Positions 19,928-30,761 of a stretch of 64,000 nucleotides of DNA are shown here, in pieces. Under the pieces are notes generated by a model. It ran no database searches, was not told the origin of the DNA, and worked only from the letters and a program-made list of their open reading frames with translations. The translations under genes and the position numbers were made by a program. Every line of letters begins with the position of its first letter. The stretch's first letter is position 1. The stretch is from Viridothelium virens (Eukaryota > Ascomycota > Dothideomycetes > Trypetheliales > Trypetheliaceae), in contig ML991771.1 in the NCBI GenBank assembly GCA_010094025.1, positions 310,001 to 374,000 on the forward strand. The letters run 5' to 3'.

Positions 19928-21994
19928 TCACGCAGCGTGTGCGAGAGACGATGGATCTAGTTCGGCATTTTCGTCAATGAACCCAGAAAGCCGGCTATGC
20001 GGTTCTTCAAATCGTGATCGACTTTTCTCGCTTTCCTCTGGGTCCCGCCTAAGCGGCTTCGATAACGAAAGCTGTAGAAGGACCGAGGGCAACGGTGCGA
20101 CGACATCTTCTTTTCGAGGATCTGGGACTGCATTAATCTTCCCAGTGCCTAATGCAGGTTTCTTCTTCATCTCATCGACGGCGTTCCAATCCTCCCACTT
20201 CGGGTCCGTTGACAGTGAAAGTAATTCATCACTCGTATACCCTTCATCCCTTGCTCCTCTGTAAACCTCAAAGAACTCCTGCTGCTGATCGCAGCTGCGA
20301 CACAGTGACAACATCGAATGATAAGCCACCTTACTCATCTCTTTTCGCCTCTTCCGACCCACTAGATTCCGCTGCCCCTCCCTTTCCCTCAAGTCCCCGA
20401 TCCTCGCCCAAATCGCCTTTCCACCCATCCAATCCTTCCTCTTCGTACAATCCTTCAGAAATATCGTCAGCCCTCCGACATCAAGCCCCCACCCCTCCTC
20501 CACCATCTCCCCATACAGCTTCAACGTAGCATCCAACCCCGCAAACTTCAGCATCCCCCCCATCACCGCCCCAAACACGTTCGGATCCGGATTCGGCTTC
20601 TGAACCACCTTCGGCCTCCTTCTCCTCGCCCAACCATCCTCCTCGCCTTCCTTCCCCACGATCCAGCCGCTCTCCGGCTTCTCAACCAGCCGTCCCCGAC
20701 TCGCCTCGTTGATCCGCACCCCGCGCCGAGCGAGCATCAACCCGGTATCCATCCCGCGCATCAGCCGCACGAAGGCTGCAAACGAGGCTGCGTTTCCCTG
20801 CCGTATGTATTCCTTCAGCACGGTGGTGCAGGTGACCTCGTTGGGCCGCGTGTGCGTCTCGAGCAGGGAGTCGAGCGTGATGTCGAAGAGCGGGAGGCAG
20901 CGCAGGTTCGCGAAGGAGGATAGCAGGATGTTGTACGTTGTGATGTCGGGCGGGGACGAGGAGACGAGCAGGTTGTGCGCGAGTTTCGGGATGAGCGTTT
21001 CAAGGAGCGGGAGCAGGCCTGATGTGGTGGGACGGGCGCGGCGGGTGGGTTCGAAAAGGGAATTCAGAGCGGTGTTGAGATCGTGGGCAGCGTGGTGGGA
21101 GGAGCCGGTGGGGGGTTGCTGGAAGGATGGGGATGGGGTCGAGAAGTTGGGAGGGTGGTCGGAGGGTGCGGTCCAGGGCGAGGAATGGGTGATGGCTTGG
21201 TGGCGATCTTCGAGGTTTTGGAGCATGCTCAGGAGGGATGAGCGAGGTAGGGCCGCGAAGGGTTGGATAGCGGATGGGAGCTCTTCCAAAGCAGGGCCGG
21301 GATAATCGTAGATCTTGAAATAGAGGAGGGCGCGGACGACCAGTCTTTCGATCGAGAGGTTCAGTGTTTGTATCTTCTTGGGCGTATGCCGTCTTCTACC
21401 TGCTATGTCTTGTCGGACCTCTCCAGCATAGATAGATTGAGGTGGTAAATGGTTATTCGTGCGAGGCGATTCTCCCATGTTGATGGGAGGCTCTGATTCT
21501 CCATTTATTGGCTCATACAAAACGCTTAGGTCCAATGGCTCCATAGGTAGAGAGTGATGGGCGCTTTTCGCTTGAAGTGTACTGTCCAAAGAGACTTGAT
21601 AAGACAATGCGGGCAGATTGAGATTGCCATGAACTCCTGGTTCATTCTCAACCCCCAATGTATCCACGGGGATCAATGCCTCCTTAATTGATTCGTTCCG
21701 GTCTTGGGTATCTCCCTCTCTTGTCTTTTGGCTTGATCCATCAAGGCCAGTGTCCTTCACACGTTGGATTGCATCGTCCCACTGTTGCCGTCGTTCTCGC
21801 TTAACCCGAGCATCTGCAACAGCCGCAGCAGCAAAGACTGTTGAATAGAAGAGCGTAGATGAGACGCAGACTTTTCCAAGTCGCCTACCAGCAGTAGCCG
21901 TCGATCCTTTTCTGGCAATCCCCGGAGTGCTAGACCTGCATGCTGGGCAGCGGCATGAGGATGTCTGTATTGCCCGGGACCAGAGCTTTTGCAT
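19928..21994 (-). CDS. Mitochondrial pentatricopeptide-repeat (PPR) protein
   Basis: One exon, 688 residues, ATG at 21994 (a GTG codon directly before it should not be used). The N-terminus MQKLWSRAIQTSSCRCPACR is basic, Ser- and Cys-rich and lacks acidic residues, as in mitochondrial presequences; this opening is familiar from a conserved fungal PPR family. Helical-pair repeats are visible at ~345-420 (PDITTYNILLSSFANLR, RPNEVTCTTVLKEYIRQGN) and ~470-580 (PDPNVFGAVMGGMLKFAGL, SKVAYHSMLSLCRSC). PPR proteins bind organellar RNA and act in its processing, stability or translation; the RNA target is not predictable. Base composition inside the gene is uneven: on the + strand 20,340-20,700 is very C-rich and 20,850-21,300 very G-rich. 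Confidence 0.82.
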   Translation of the reverse strand: MQKLWSRAIQTSSCRCPACRSSTPGIARKGSTATAGRRLGKVCVSSTLFYSTVFAAAAVADARVKRERRQQWDDAIQRVKDTGLDGSSQKTREGDTQDRNESIKEALIPVDTLGVENEPGVHGNLNLPALSYQVSLDSTLQAKSAHHSLPMEPLDLSVLYEPINGESEPPINMGESPRTNNHLPPQSIYAGEVRQDIAGRRRHTPKKIQTLNLSIERLVVRALLYFKIYDYPGPALEELPSAIQPFAALPRSSLLSMLQNLEDRHQAITHSSPWTAPSDHPPNFSTPSPSFQQPPTGSSHHAAHDLNTALNSLFEPTRRARPTTSGLLPLLETLIPKLAHNLLVSSSPPDITTYNILLSSFANLRCLPLFDITLDSLLETHTRPNEVTCTTVLKEYIRQGNAASFAAFVRLMRGMDTGLMLARRGVRINEASRGRLVEKPESGWIVGKEGEEDGWARRRRPKVVQKPNPDPNVFGAVMGGMLKFAGLDATLKLYGEMVEEGWGLDVGGLTIFLKDCTKRKDWMGGKAIWARIGDLREREGQRNLVGRKRRKEMSKVAYHSMLSLCRSCDQQQEFFEVYRGARDEGYTSDELLSLSTDPKWEDWNAVDEMKKKPALGTGKINAVPDPRKEDVVAPLPSVLLQLSLSKPLRRDPEESEKSRSRFEEPHSRLSGFIDENAELDPSSLAHAA

Positions 21995-22275
21995 CACCGC
22001 GTCATGCTTCAGCTTCTTCCAATAGCAAACAAGTGGGAGTGGTATATCTCTTAAAGACGATATCTAGTCCAAGATTGGGTTGTCGGCAGGCAATGCTGTA
22101 GATGAGGGAGCTCGGCGTGGCTTCGTCGCAAAGGTATCGTGCCTACATACCTTACGGTAGAGTAGTCGTCCTTTTGAACTCCCGATGCGCTTCGCCAATC
22201 ACCATCGTCGCTTGCTTGTCCACTCATCATCGACCACTTGAAATTGATCTACTCTATCTAGAAACTTTTATCAAA
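21995..22275. promoter_or_regulatory. short divergent promoter region
   Basis: 281 bp shared by the PPR gene (-) and the UPF0587 gene (+). No specific element recognised. Confidence 0.4.
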
Positions 22276-22966
22276 ATGCTGGCGCTTGCGTTAAGCGCAG
22301 AGCTTGAAGGGTGACATATTCTTCTTCCTTTGCTTATAATTTATCTGAAGTATTCCAGTGTTACAGATCTTCGACCTCAAGACACCGAAGATAGCCCTTT
22401 TTACTACACATTCAAAGTCCAATGCACGTCATGTCGAGAGACTCATCCAAATTGGGTCAGTATCAGTAGATTTGTGAGCATCATATGTCAGCCATTCGAA
22501 TTCCCAAGGTTCATCTTGGACAGGAGAAGAACGAGCAGTCAGGGAGCCGAGGCGAAGCCAATTTTGTCTGGAAATGCAAGAATTGCAAGGTTTGCGTCTA
22601 AGGTCCCCATTCGCGCCAATTTCGCAGGCTCAGATAAACCTTTAGCGGGAACACTCTGCCTCTATCATCAATGCTCCCTTCAGCTATGAACAACAGTCTC
22701 CTCCAAAAAAGAAAAATATAATTGAACTAGATTGCCGAGGCCTCGAGTTTGTGGAATTCAAGGCTGATGTAAGTGTCATCAAAGCAATAGATGCTTGTTT
22801 TTACTGAGATTTATCTTCCAAGGGCGAATGGCTTGCGAAAGGATTGGAATCGGGTACAAGTTTCTCGGGTATCGATCTCTCGGAAGGAGAATGGTTCGAT
22901 TACGATGAAAAAGCAAGCGAAGAGGTCAGTATCAAAGATCTGGAGTGGGAGATTAGAAGAGCTTGA
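22276..22966 (+). CDS. CXXC-motif zinc-binding protein, UPF0587 family
   Basis: Five exons join in phase: 22276-22310, 22359-22473, 22524-22589, 22646-22768 and 22823-22966, giving 160 residues, the usual family length. It carries the two zinc-binding pairs VQCTSCRETH and WKCKNCKRE and the family segments LRPQDTEDSPFYYTFKV, IELDCRGLEFVEF and SFSGIDLSEGEWFDYDEKA. The human relative is CZIB (C1orf123). These are small cytosolic beta-rich proteins; the biochemical role is poorly known. Introns are 48-56 bp, so this compact gene is a good example of the intron style of this genome. One acceptor (before 22823) is AAG rather than the usual YAG. Confidence 0.9.
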
Positions 22967-23441
22967 AGGTCAGGTCTGTGGCGTTAGACAAGGAACTGTT
23001 TAAAATTCGACGAGGTTTGCATAAAACTGTAATCGTCACTTCGTGAAGCCCAAAACGAGTGAAGCGTTCGCTCCGCAAGCTGCTGTAGTTCGGTCAACAT
23101 TACTAGGCCGTTTACTGAGTACCGGATCGAGACCGATTCTAAGCTCCTGGTTGCAGCCATCCTGTAAAATGATATGCTGTAATAGTTGAGACGTGCTGCG
23201 CCAAATTGTTTCTTGACATTCAGGAAAGGTACGGTGAAGAGTTCAGATTTCAGTCGATAGGTACTCTGTACCAAGGTGGTGATCAGGAAGATGACCGTGC
23301 GCTCACGTGCTTTCGCGTCATTTTCGACATGAGTCGCGTCATCTTCCCTCCACGCTGTCGACCCCTCTAGATAAAAACAACGACCTTGTAGGGAAACCCC
23401 GCACAGGCAATCGTTGTGACGTATTGCCAAAACCCAATCTA
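22967..23441. other. intergenic region
   Basis: 475 bp upstream of the AT-hook gene. A 148-codon frame on the - strand (22984-23430) has no domain and crosses a likely promoter, so it is not called. Nothing else seen. Confidence 0.45.
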
Positions 23442-25600
23442 ATGAAGCAGTTCATCATACAGGACTCAGATGAGGAAGATGATCTTGCTGCTACACGACC
23501 TGCGGAAGATATTGGTGGTGCCAATGAGGATAATGTCACCCCTAAGGGAGAAAGTGCTATAACCCACATGGGCTCTGTTGGTACGGCTATTCAAACATTT
23601 CTATACCAATGATAACATCTACAGATGTTGCACGCCGAGCTATTCAAGATGTACATCGAGCCCTTTTCGAACAAACCCCGTCTCAACCTCCAGCCCACCA
23701 CGCGGACCAGGACGCCGAGCCCTATGAATTGTGTTCGCAGCAACGTCCAAAGAGGAGAAGGACAGCCGAAGAAACGCCATCCCCTCAAATCAAAATTCCG
23801 AGATGCAAGTCAGAGAAAACATACAACTCTCCTCGCGAGTCGCACGTGGCTCAATTGAGTAGTCCTGTAAAGTGGAACGAGAAGAGTAGACTCTATACAG
23901 TATCATTCAGCGAAAGGCCTGACATTGAAGCCGCCATGGCCACGTCACCAGTCATAAAGTCTCAAGAGCAAGCACCGTTGAATGGTATTCCTGATGCGTC
24001 AAGCACGGTCATTGCAGGAAGTTCCACCCAGCAAAAACTTGTTGAAGATGCGCTTGCTTCGAATCATATTGTCACCGCCCCCAATGAGAAGCCCGATGGT
24101 CTCGAACAACACACCGCTAGTTCATCCATACTATGGTCAACATCACCAAGCAGTTTGGCAAGCAAAGAACCACGTGCAGACGAATCAGCTTCGAGGACCA
24201 CTCGAGACCCGGGAGTATCTCTACTGGACCAAGTGCGGCCCGACAAACGACGGAAGCGTCGTAAAATTTCGGGCGAAAACTGTTGTGAACACATGGGACA
24301 AAGTGGATCATGGAATGATGTGTCCCCCGCTTCCCCTGGAGTTGATGATTCGCAAGTCCTGCAGTCAGGCGAAGAGGTGGACAGAGAACAGGCGCCTGGC
24401 AAGCCACCTTCTCGGAATGCCACGGATCTAAGCCAGGCCAACCTTTCTTCCGACGAGGTAGCGATCGGACTCCCGAAAGAGCAGTACAAGCCGCGTCCAA
24501 GCCGCTCGCGATCTGCACGTGTTGAAGAGGGACCTATTGATTTGTCAGTCCGACCAGAAAGAGTGTCCAGGAATAGGAGGAGAAAGACCACTGATGCAGA
24601 TGCGGAGTTCGCGAAAAATCACAATGACTCAGCGTCGAAGCTAGCCTCCATTGTCTCTACGGGATTTAGTCCGTCTCGGGCAAAAGAAGCATTGAGGGAG
24701 CTCCAAGGGGACGTTGAGCGGGCAGTCGATCGTCTATGTCGCCGACCTCCAAGCAGTACACAAGATTCTTTGAACGGCGAGATCAGCCTGGACCGGCCTG
24801 ATGAGAATCGGTCGAATGCACCTCAACATTATCCTGCAGCTAATCATGAGATAAGCATGTCCACTGCATTATCAGAACAAGCGGTACAATTGACGCCCGA
24901 CGAAGCAGGACTTGATCTCAATATTGGGCCAGCTACCGGGAAAGTGGCAACTTCCTTATCGCATGTCGAGATCACGCCCGGTACAGACAGGAGATCACCC
25001 AGATCGAGCGTTTCTTCGAAGCAGGGCTCCAGAAAAGCAAAGCGCCGGAAACCTACTCATTTTGACGAAAGTCGAATACCTTCGGAAATGCAGGACTCTG
25101 AGGATAATAGTACTGGAGAGAACCAGAAGATTTCAGACCCTGGCACAAACACTCACAGTGCCGCCGATGATGCACAGCAAGCCACCAAAGGAAGCAGAAG
25201 ATCCGACCCTCCACCGACCAAGCGGGGACGCGGGCGACCTAGAAAAGTCCGGGATCAGTCATCGCGAGGGGACAAATCAGAACAGCAAGATGGAAACGAA
25301 GTCGCAACTTCGGCGAACGAACCTCTGAAGGAGGTTCAAGTGAATGCCCGCACTTTGATGAAAGAGAGCTCCCCGGCAAAAGAAGAGTCACAAAAAATAA
25401 CGCCAGATCGACCGGCGACCGAAGAATCCCCCGTCGAATTGACATTGCCTACGGTCGCTATCACGACTACGGCGGAGAAGGCTGAGCCAGACAGAAGTCC
25501 TGCGCAACGCTCTCCAGCTGGCAAGGGCAAAGTCACATACCGTGTTGGTCTGAGTCGAAGGGCTCGAATCGCACCGTTACTTAAGATGGTTAAAAAGTGA
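23442..25600 (+). CDS. UBA-like and AT-hook protein, probably chromatin-associated
   Basis: Two exons, 23442-23580 and 23625-25600 (44-bp intron, acceptor TACAG), giving 704 residues starting MKQFIIQDSDEEDDLAA. Most of the chain is polar and probably disordered, with basic clusters such as RPDKRRKRRKI. At ~370-415 there is a three-helix UBA-like segment (SKLASIVSTGFSPSRAKEAL, then ELQGDVERAVDRL). At ~578 PPTKRGRGRPRKVRD is a canonical AT-hook for the DNA minor groove. The last 20 residues (VTYRVGLSRRARIAPLLKMV) look like a short conserved C-terminal motif. A nuclear DNA- and ubiquitin-linked role is inferred from the two domains; the exact function is unknown. Confidence 0.82.
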
Positions 25601-25926
25601 TCGCATAATCACGGACATATAGGGAAATAGACTTCACAACCGACCGGTGAAGAAGTATTTGCTTTTTCCATATGTCTGTGGAGGGCATACCTGCAGACAT
25701 AGCTTTTATTTGGAATCAAAAGACCCACCATTGATCGTAACAATTTCTTCTTAGGGTTGAGATGCAAACTTCTGGACCTCTAGCCTGTATTCGAATTAGT
25801 AATGTACACTCGTGGTCACCTGTGGTCTGCTTGTATTATGCTGAGTAGAACACACCAGTTGACATCAAGTATTTCCAACCCAATAAGATTTGAAAAGCAT
25901 TAACGCCGCTCTTCTAGTACACAATC
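25601..25926. other. convergent 3' intergenic region
   Basis: 326 bp between convergent gene ends; AT-rich, probably 3' untranslated sequence on both sides. Nothing else seen. Confidence 0.5.
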
Positions 25927-27618
25927 TCATGCACGATTCCCATGCGAAATAAGCTTCGGCAATCTGACACAGACCCATCGCCGCTTCGATCTTGCAGCAT
26001 CTAGTGGCTCCACGTTTTGCACCTCCACGACCTCCTTCACCTGAGGCACCTTGACCATAGAAGCACCGGACGCGATTGGCAACGCAGGGCGCAATCGAGT
26101 CTGTTCCGTCTTACCCATCTGCCTGCCTGCCTCAACATACCTCCCCTCCACGAACTCCACCCACCTCTTCACGTCCCTCATAGTGCTCATCGCCCCCAGA
26201 CTCACCCTCACCACCCCAGTCGGCTTCCCGTCCACCAGCTGTACCGGATCACTGCACCGATGCCCGTTCGCATACGCCTCACGCATCTCACCTGCTCCCC
26301 ACTCTAGATACCCAGCCATCCCCCCCGGATTACACAGCGAACCACTACGCACCGCAATCCCTTCCTTATCCGCCGCACGCTCCACATCCGCGTACCCGAC
26401 CACCGTCCCATCCGCTCGAAGCACATTGAACGCCACAGTCGCTCCCTGCGTCACTGCACCCCCATACACCGCACCCTCATCATTATAGACCCGCACCACC
26501 GGCGCCCCCTCCGGGGACGCATGCCGCAGCGCCGTCAGCCGCGCATGGAGCTCGCGCACGAGATGCGCCGTGTGCGCCGAGACGAGCGCCATGGAGCCGA
26601 ACAGCGCGGCGTGCGTGTCCAGCGCGTGGTCGAGCGCAATGATGGAGTGGAAGGGCAGCGTGCCGTCCTCGAGGCTGGCGTGCGGCTGCGTCTGCTTCTT
26701 GGCGTGCCACTCCGCCGCCGCCGGCTGCGAGATCACCATCTCCACGGTGCCGCCCCCAAAGTAGCGGCGCCCGTGGGTCAGGAGGTGCGCGGACGCCTTG
26801 CGGACGATGAGGGCGCCTAGATCGGGGAAGCCGAAGATCTTGTAGAAGGAGAGGGCGGTGAAGTCCGGGGCTGCCGAGGAGTCGCCGAAGTCGAGCGGGC
26901 GGGTGGTGCTGAGGGCGGCGGCGTCGAGGAGGGTGTAGATTTGGTTTGAGGCGCTGTGAGCCGCCTGGGTGGCTCGGATCTCGCCAGGCCTGCTGGTGTG
27001 AGTATTTTGGATGGATGGTCGAGAAGTAATTTACTCACCATTTTAGGGGCAATCTTCTGCCGGTCATGTTCGACTGCCCGGGATATGCAAAGAGGCCAAG
27101 GGGGCTATCCTGTCCATTGCATCCACCATCAATCCAGCGCTGGACGTCTTCATCAGAGTGAAAGAAGCGATTGGATCCGCTATTGACCTCGCGAATGCCA
27201 ACGAGGCTGGTATGTGCATCACGATGCCAACCGTACCAGAACCCGGTAGGTGTCTCGATATTGCCAGGGTTGGACGAGATATCTCGAAACGCATCTGCCA
27301 CGATCTTGATTGCTGCTGTTGCATTTGCCACGAAAACCAAGTCAAATTCGTCAGGGCTAGCGTTGAAAAACCTCAGGGCCCGTTCACGGACTTTGTCGAT
27401 CCGAGCACCACTTAGAGCAGATGGAGTCGAGTCTGAATGGGGATTGCCATATATATGGGAATTGAGGTCTTTCGAGAAACGTTCGATTAAGGTCTTAGCA
27501 TAGAGCTTGGAAAGATTAGATATTGGGTTTGATGGAGGATCTGCAGACTAACCGTAGTTCCTGCATGATCAAGGTAAGTTTGTTCTGACGAGCTGCCATT
27601 AGCAAGTGGATACTGCAT
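25927..27618 (-). CDS. Class V aminotransferase-fold protein related to molybdenum-cofactor sulfurase, without MOSC domain
   Basis: Three exons, 27618-27553, 27505-27039 and 26989-25927, join in phase to 531 residues. A stop lies four codons before the ATG. It contains EQTYLDHAGTTLYAKTLIERF, VFVANATAAIKIVADAF, GRRLPLKWPGEIR, the PLP lysine in ALSFYKIFGFPDLGALIVRK, YFGGGTVEMVIS, and the sulfur-accepting Cys in RSGSLCNPGGMAGYL. All of these match the NifS-like half of MOCOS/HxB/ABA3. Those enzymes usually have ~800 residues with a C-terminal MOSC domain; here the chain ends ~60 residues after the NifS-like domain. It could be a stand-alone desulfurase paralogue rather than the true cofactor sulfurase. 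The + strand is C-rich at 26,140-26,540 and G-rich at 26,600-26,980. Confidence 0.85.
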
Positions 27619-30600
27619 GAATCCGAGACATCATCCTACCACGGAGGAGCGGATATTCATTTTTTCTTATTTTTTCAATATGATTATCGTAAACATTCAG
27701 AAGACTCCCGCTCAAAGCTTCACACTTAAGGGTCGAGAAGGGGATAATGGTACGCATCAGGATCAGGACAAGCCAACAGGAAAATAAAAAAGAAGCTGCT
27801 CTAGGAAGGCCTCTTGGGGGCAACGAGAGAGGGAGGTGACTTATAGCAAGCGAACCCGTGTGTGGCTGCTATGCCGAACCTAGAAGCCAAAAAGGCAACT
27901 TTATAGCAGCCTCTGTCCGTTGATGCAGGTGCATAAAGATCGTCCGTCGGGTACAATGATAGCCTAGCGCAGTTCCGGATGCAACTACTCGGTCACGTAT
28001 AGCGAATAACGACGGCGTATGCGGTGTGACCCTGCCTAGTCTACTCCATACTCGAGATCTCACAGGCTCGTCCGACCTTTCTTATCCATTCGGCTCATGT
28101 TGAAGCGGCTCATATGCATGTCAGACATAGCCCACAGAGCTATTAGCTCCATATCGTCAGCCTCTCAAGTCAATGCATATTGTTTCTCCCGAAAAATTCA
28201 AGTCTAGCCCTAAGAATTGTATTCCTGATCTCTGAATTTGGAATTGGAGAGTTTCAGGACCCAGGATCTAGTACCTCGTTTACCGTATTCATCTGCTTGA
28301 CCTGAAGTAGATTGGCCAAGACCTTATTTTCGGTAAGAGGGGAAGAAGGGTCAGGCCCTGCACATAACCAACACGGTTTGCGTATTGGCATGATTCAAGT
28401 TAGGCCGCTGGACCGATAACCCAAAGACATGAGATCAAAGAGGGTATTGAATCTGGAGAATCTGGAGATGTCGGAGTTCAGGAGCAGCTCCACCCTAGGT
28501 TTCCGACTTACTTTCCGGCGATCCTGAATAGTCGGCTACTGTTGCCTGAAGGCGAATGCGTTGAATCATGGCCTTGTCCAGGGTACATATTACGTATATC
28601 TTGAGACCTGGACAGAGATACATAGCCAGAGTATCTACGAACCCTCCAATGCGTGAGTAATTACCGAGGTGAGGTACCAGAGTAATGGAGGCTTTCGATT
28701 TCAGCGTTATCGATCGAGATCGGGGCCTGAATCTCAGTAGATGATTATCAGTGCTATAGAACTCCCATTTGTCTCGTAAGTTATGGGCACCATCAATCAA
28801 CCTTATAAAAGGGGCATTCTATACCTTATCTACTCTATGTGGCAACTTTCTTACCTCTTATCCGAAGCATATCCTACTCGCTCTTCTAGAGAGAGTAGCC
28901 CTCCTGTCAGAAAGCTCCTAACATCAACCAGGAAGCTTGCTCGAGTCGTGTATAATCCTGCCTCGCAACCATCTTACCCATCGGCCCGCCTCTCCGGAGA
29001 TCCTCCTGCCCGAAGTCCCTCCGATCCGAATCTCCTGTCTTGCCTTAGTTGCCATTTCTGCTACCCAGTCGAAACGAGTCATCGTCCAGAATTATTAGGG
29101 TTTTATTGCCTAAATTTATCCGTGACATTCCGAAGGAAAGACTTTTCACGGGAGGTCTTTTGGAAAGGCGGACAATGTGCATAGAGAAGGATTCGTGAAG
29201 TTATTCTACATGGAGCGATTTGCAGACTCAATGCAGCTCCTACAAGGAGGCTCTCCAATAGAATGATGGCTCTTAGTCAAAAGAGCTGTCGGAGGGGAGG
29301 GGTTTTAGACAGGAGGTCGACTTACGGTAGAATAGCGGGGTGGAGTCCTGCAGTACTCTGGTCTTATCTAATCGTTGCTCTTAAATAGCAGCGCCAACTC
29401 ATTAGAGAGGGCACGGGTAGACTAACGAATTAAGATATTGGGAGAAGAGTATTGGTCTCATTTGTCGACTTTACATGCGGAGTCAAAGATGAGTAACCAG
29501 GCCATTCGCATTAGGTAGCTTGTTAGAACTGCGACTATCGTATGCTAGCGGATCATCCTTGCGTCGCATAACGCTTTCCAAACATGGAGATTGATAATGA
29601 CCAAATTTTTGAGGATGAGTAGAATTACTTACTATTTCGAATACTACAATCGAATCAAGGTAAGTCAGTTCGACTCGGAAGGACTAATGACGTCGCTCCC
29701 ACTACTCCGTAAAGTACGGACGGTGTTCTCGCTGCCTTTAAATAAGAGAATGCCTTAGAATAGAGGTACTCCGTACGATACTGTCAATCCGTGCGGACAG
29801 GGTGGCAGCCTCTGGCCACACTTTGGCTTGGAATCCATTAGATTTCAATTCCCAGATCGCTGGTTGGAGACTTGAGCAGTTTATGCGAGCAGACCCATAG
29901 AGTGATAAGGGGAGAAACTTTTTCTAGCGTCGGGTTTAAATATCTGCGGGATCCTTCAATGAACCCCTTCGCCTTTTTAGGCCTACTCCATTTGAGATAT
30001 TTGCGCAAGAAGGTTGACGAATCCAGATTAGAGGGAGAACTCTGCATTTCGAATTTCCTCCTTCAGCAGCGATTTTCATCATCTTGCATAAGAGCATGCT
30101 CATGCAAGTCGTGGATCTCGGACATGGGAATCGAAGTTGGTGAAACATGCCGCGAACGCAATGCAAGGAATGTGGCAACAGTCTAGTGGGGCCGCGTTAA
30201 TAACACTTTCAGCCGCTTCAGTGCATGAGTCTCTAGTGGGTTGAGGTCGGCGACCTGGTCCGCCTATGAGACATCGAGATGCTAACTAATCAGACTGGCG
30301 TCAGATCCATTTTTGGCTTGGCTGAAGATTGCGGCTTGTGGTGGTGTTTTAGTCGGGTTTGTGATACATACCGCAGTCTGCCAGCCCAGTCTTTGTTGCC
30401 GCCTGCGTTGTCCTGGTAGATGACGGTGAGGCAGGTCGCCGACCAGGGCGGAGACGTCTGAAGAACTCTTCTGGGCTGTTCGCATGCGGACGTACCTGTG
30501 TGCATGGCTCATGCTCTCCCGCACCGGCTGAAAGGTACTAGGTCGCCTGGATCGCCCTATTCATTGGTGATGTGCCGGGTACGAAGCTAAGATCTATTTC

Positions 30601-30761
30601 ATCCTAAGTATGTCCATCGATACGTGGCGCTTTCTTTTCTATGCGTTTCGAATCCATTATCCGCATTGCTAGACGGCGTTCTTCTTCCCTTAGTGGAAGA
30701 ATATCTAGTTTGGGATTCGCATTAGAACCTCCGTCGCCCAAGGGCCCTACTTGACGAAGAG
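27619..30761. other. 3.1-kb gene-poor region
   Basis: The longest stretch here without a gene. Frames such as 28783-29184 (+, 133 codons) and 29872-30186 show no domain, no exon partners and no signal peptide. Two exact TACTCCGTA copies lie 64 bp apart at 29703-29711 and 29767-29775. A palindrome pair near 30244 and 30433 is listed separately. No terminal repeats of a mobile element were found; old, decayed transposon sequence is possible but cannot be shown. Confidence 0.45.
30244..30445. promoter_or_regulatory. pair of near-identical palindromes upstream of the ABCG gene
   Basis: AGGTCGGCGACCT at 30244-30256 is a perfect palindrome with a one-base centre. A near copy, AGGTCGCCGACCA, lies at 30433-30445; its complement differs from the first at one base. 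They sit about 505 and 317 bp before the ABC transporter ATG. Such a spaced dyad could bind a dimeric regulator; this is inference only. Confidence 0.3.

Noticed and set aside
22984-23430. 148-codon frame on the - strand upstream of the AT-hook gene
   Set aside because: Sits in a probable promoter, with no recognisable domain.
28783-29184. 133-codon ATG frame on the + strand
   Set aside because: No domain, signal peptide or splice partner; composition resembles the surrounding non-coding DNA.
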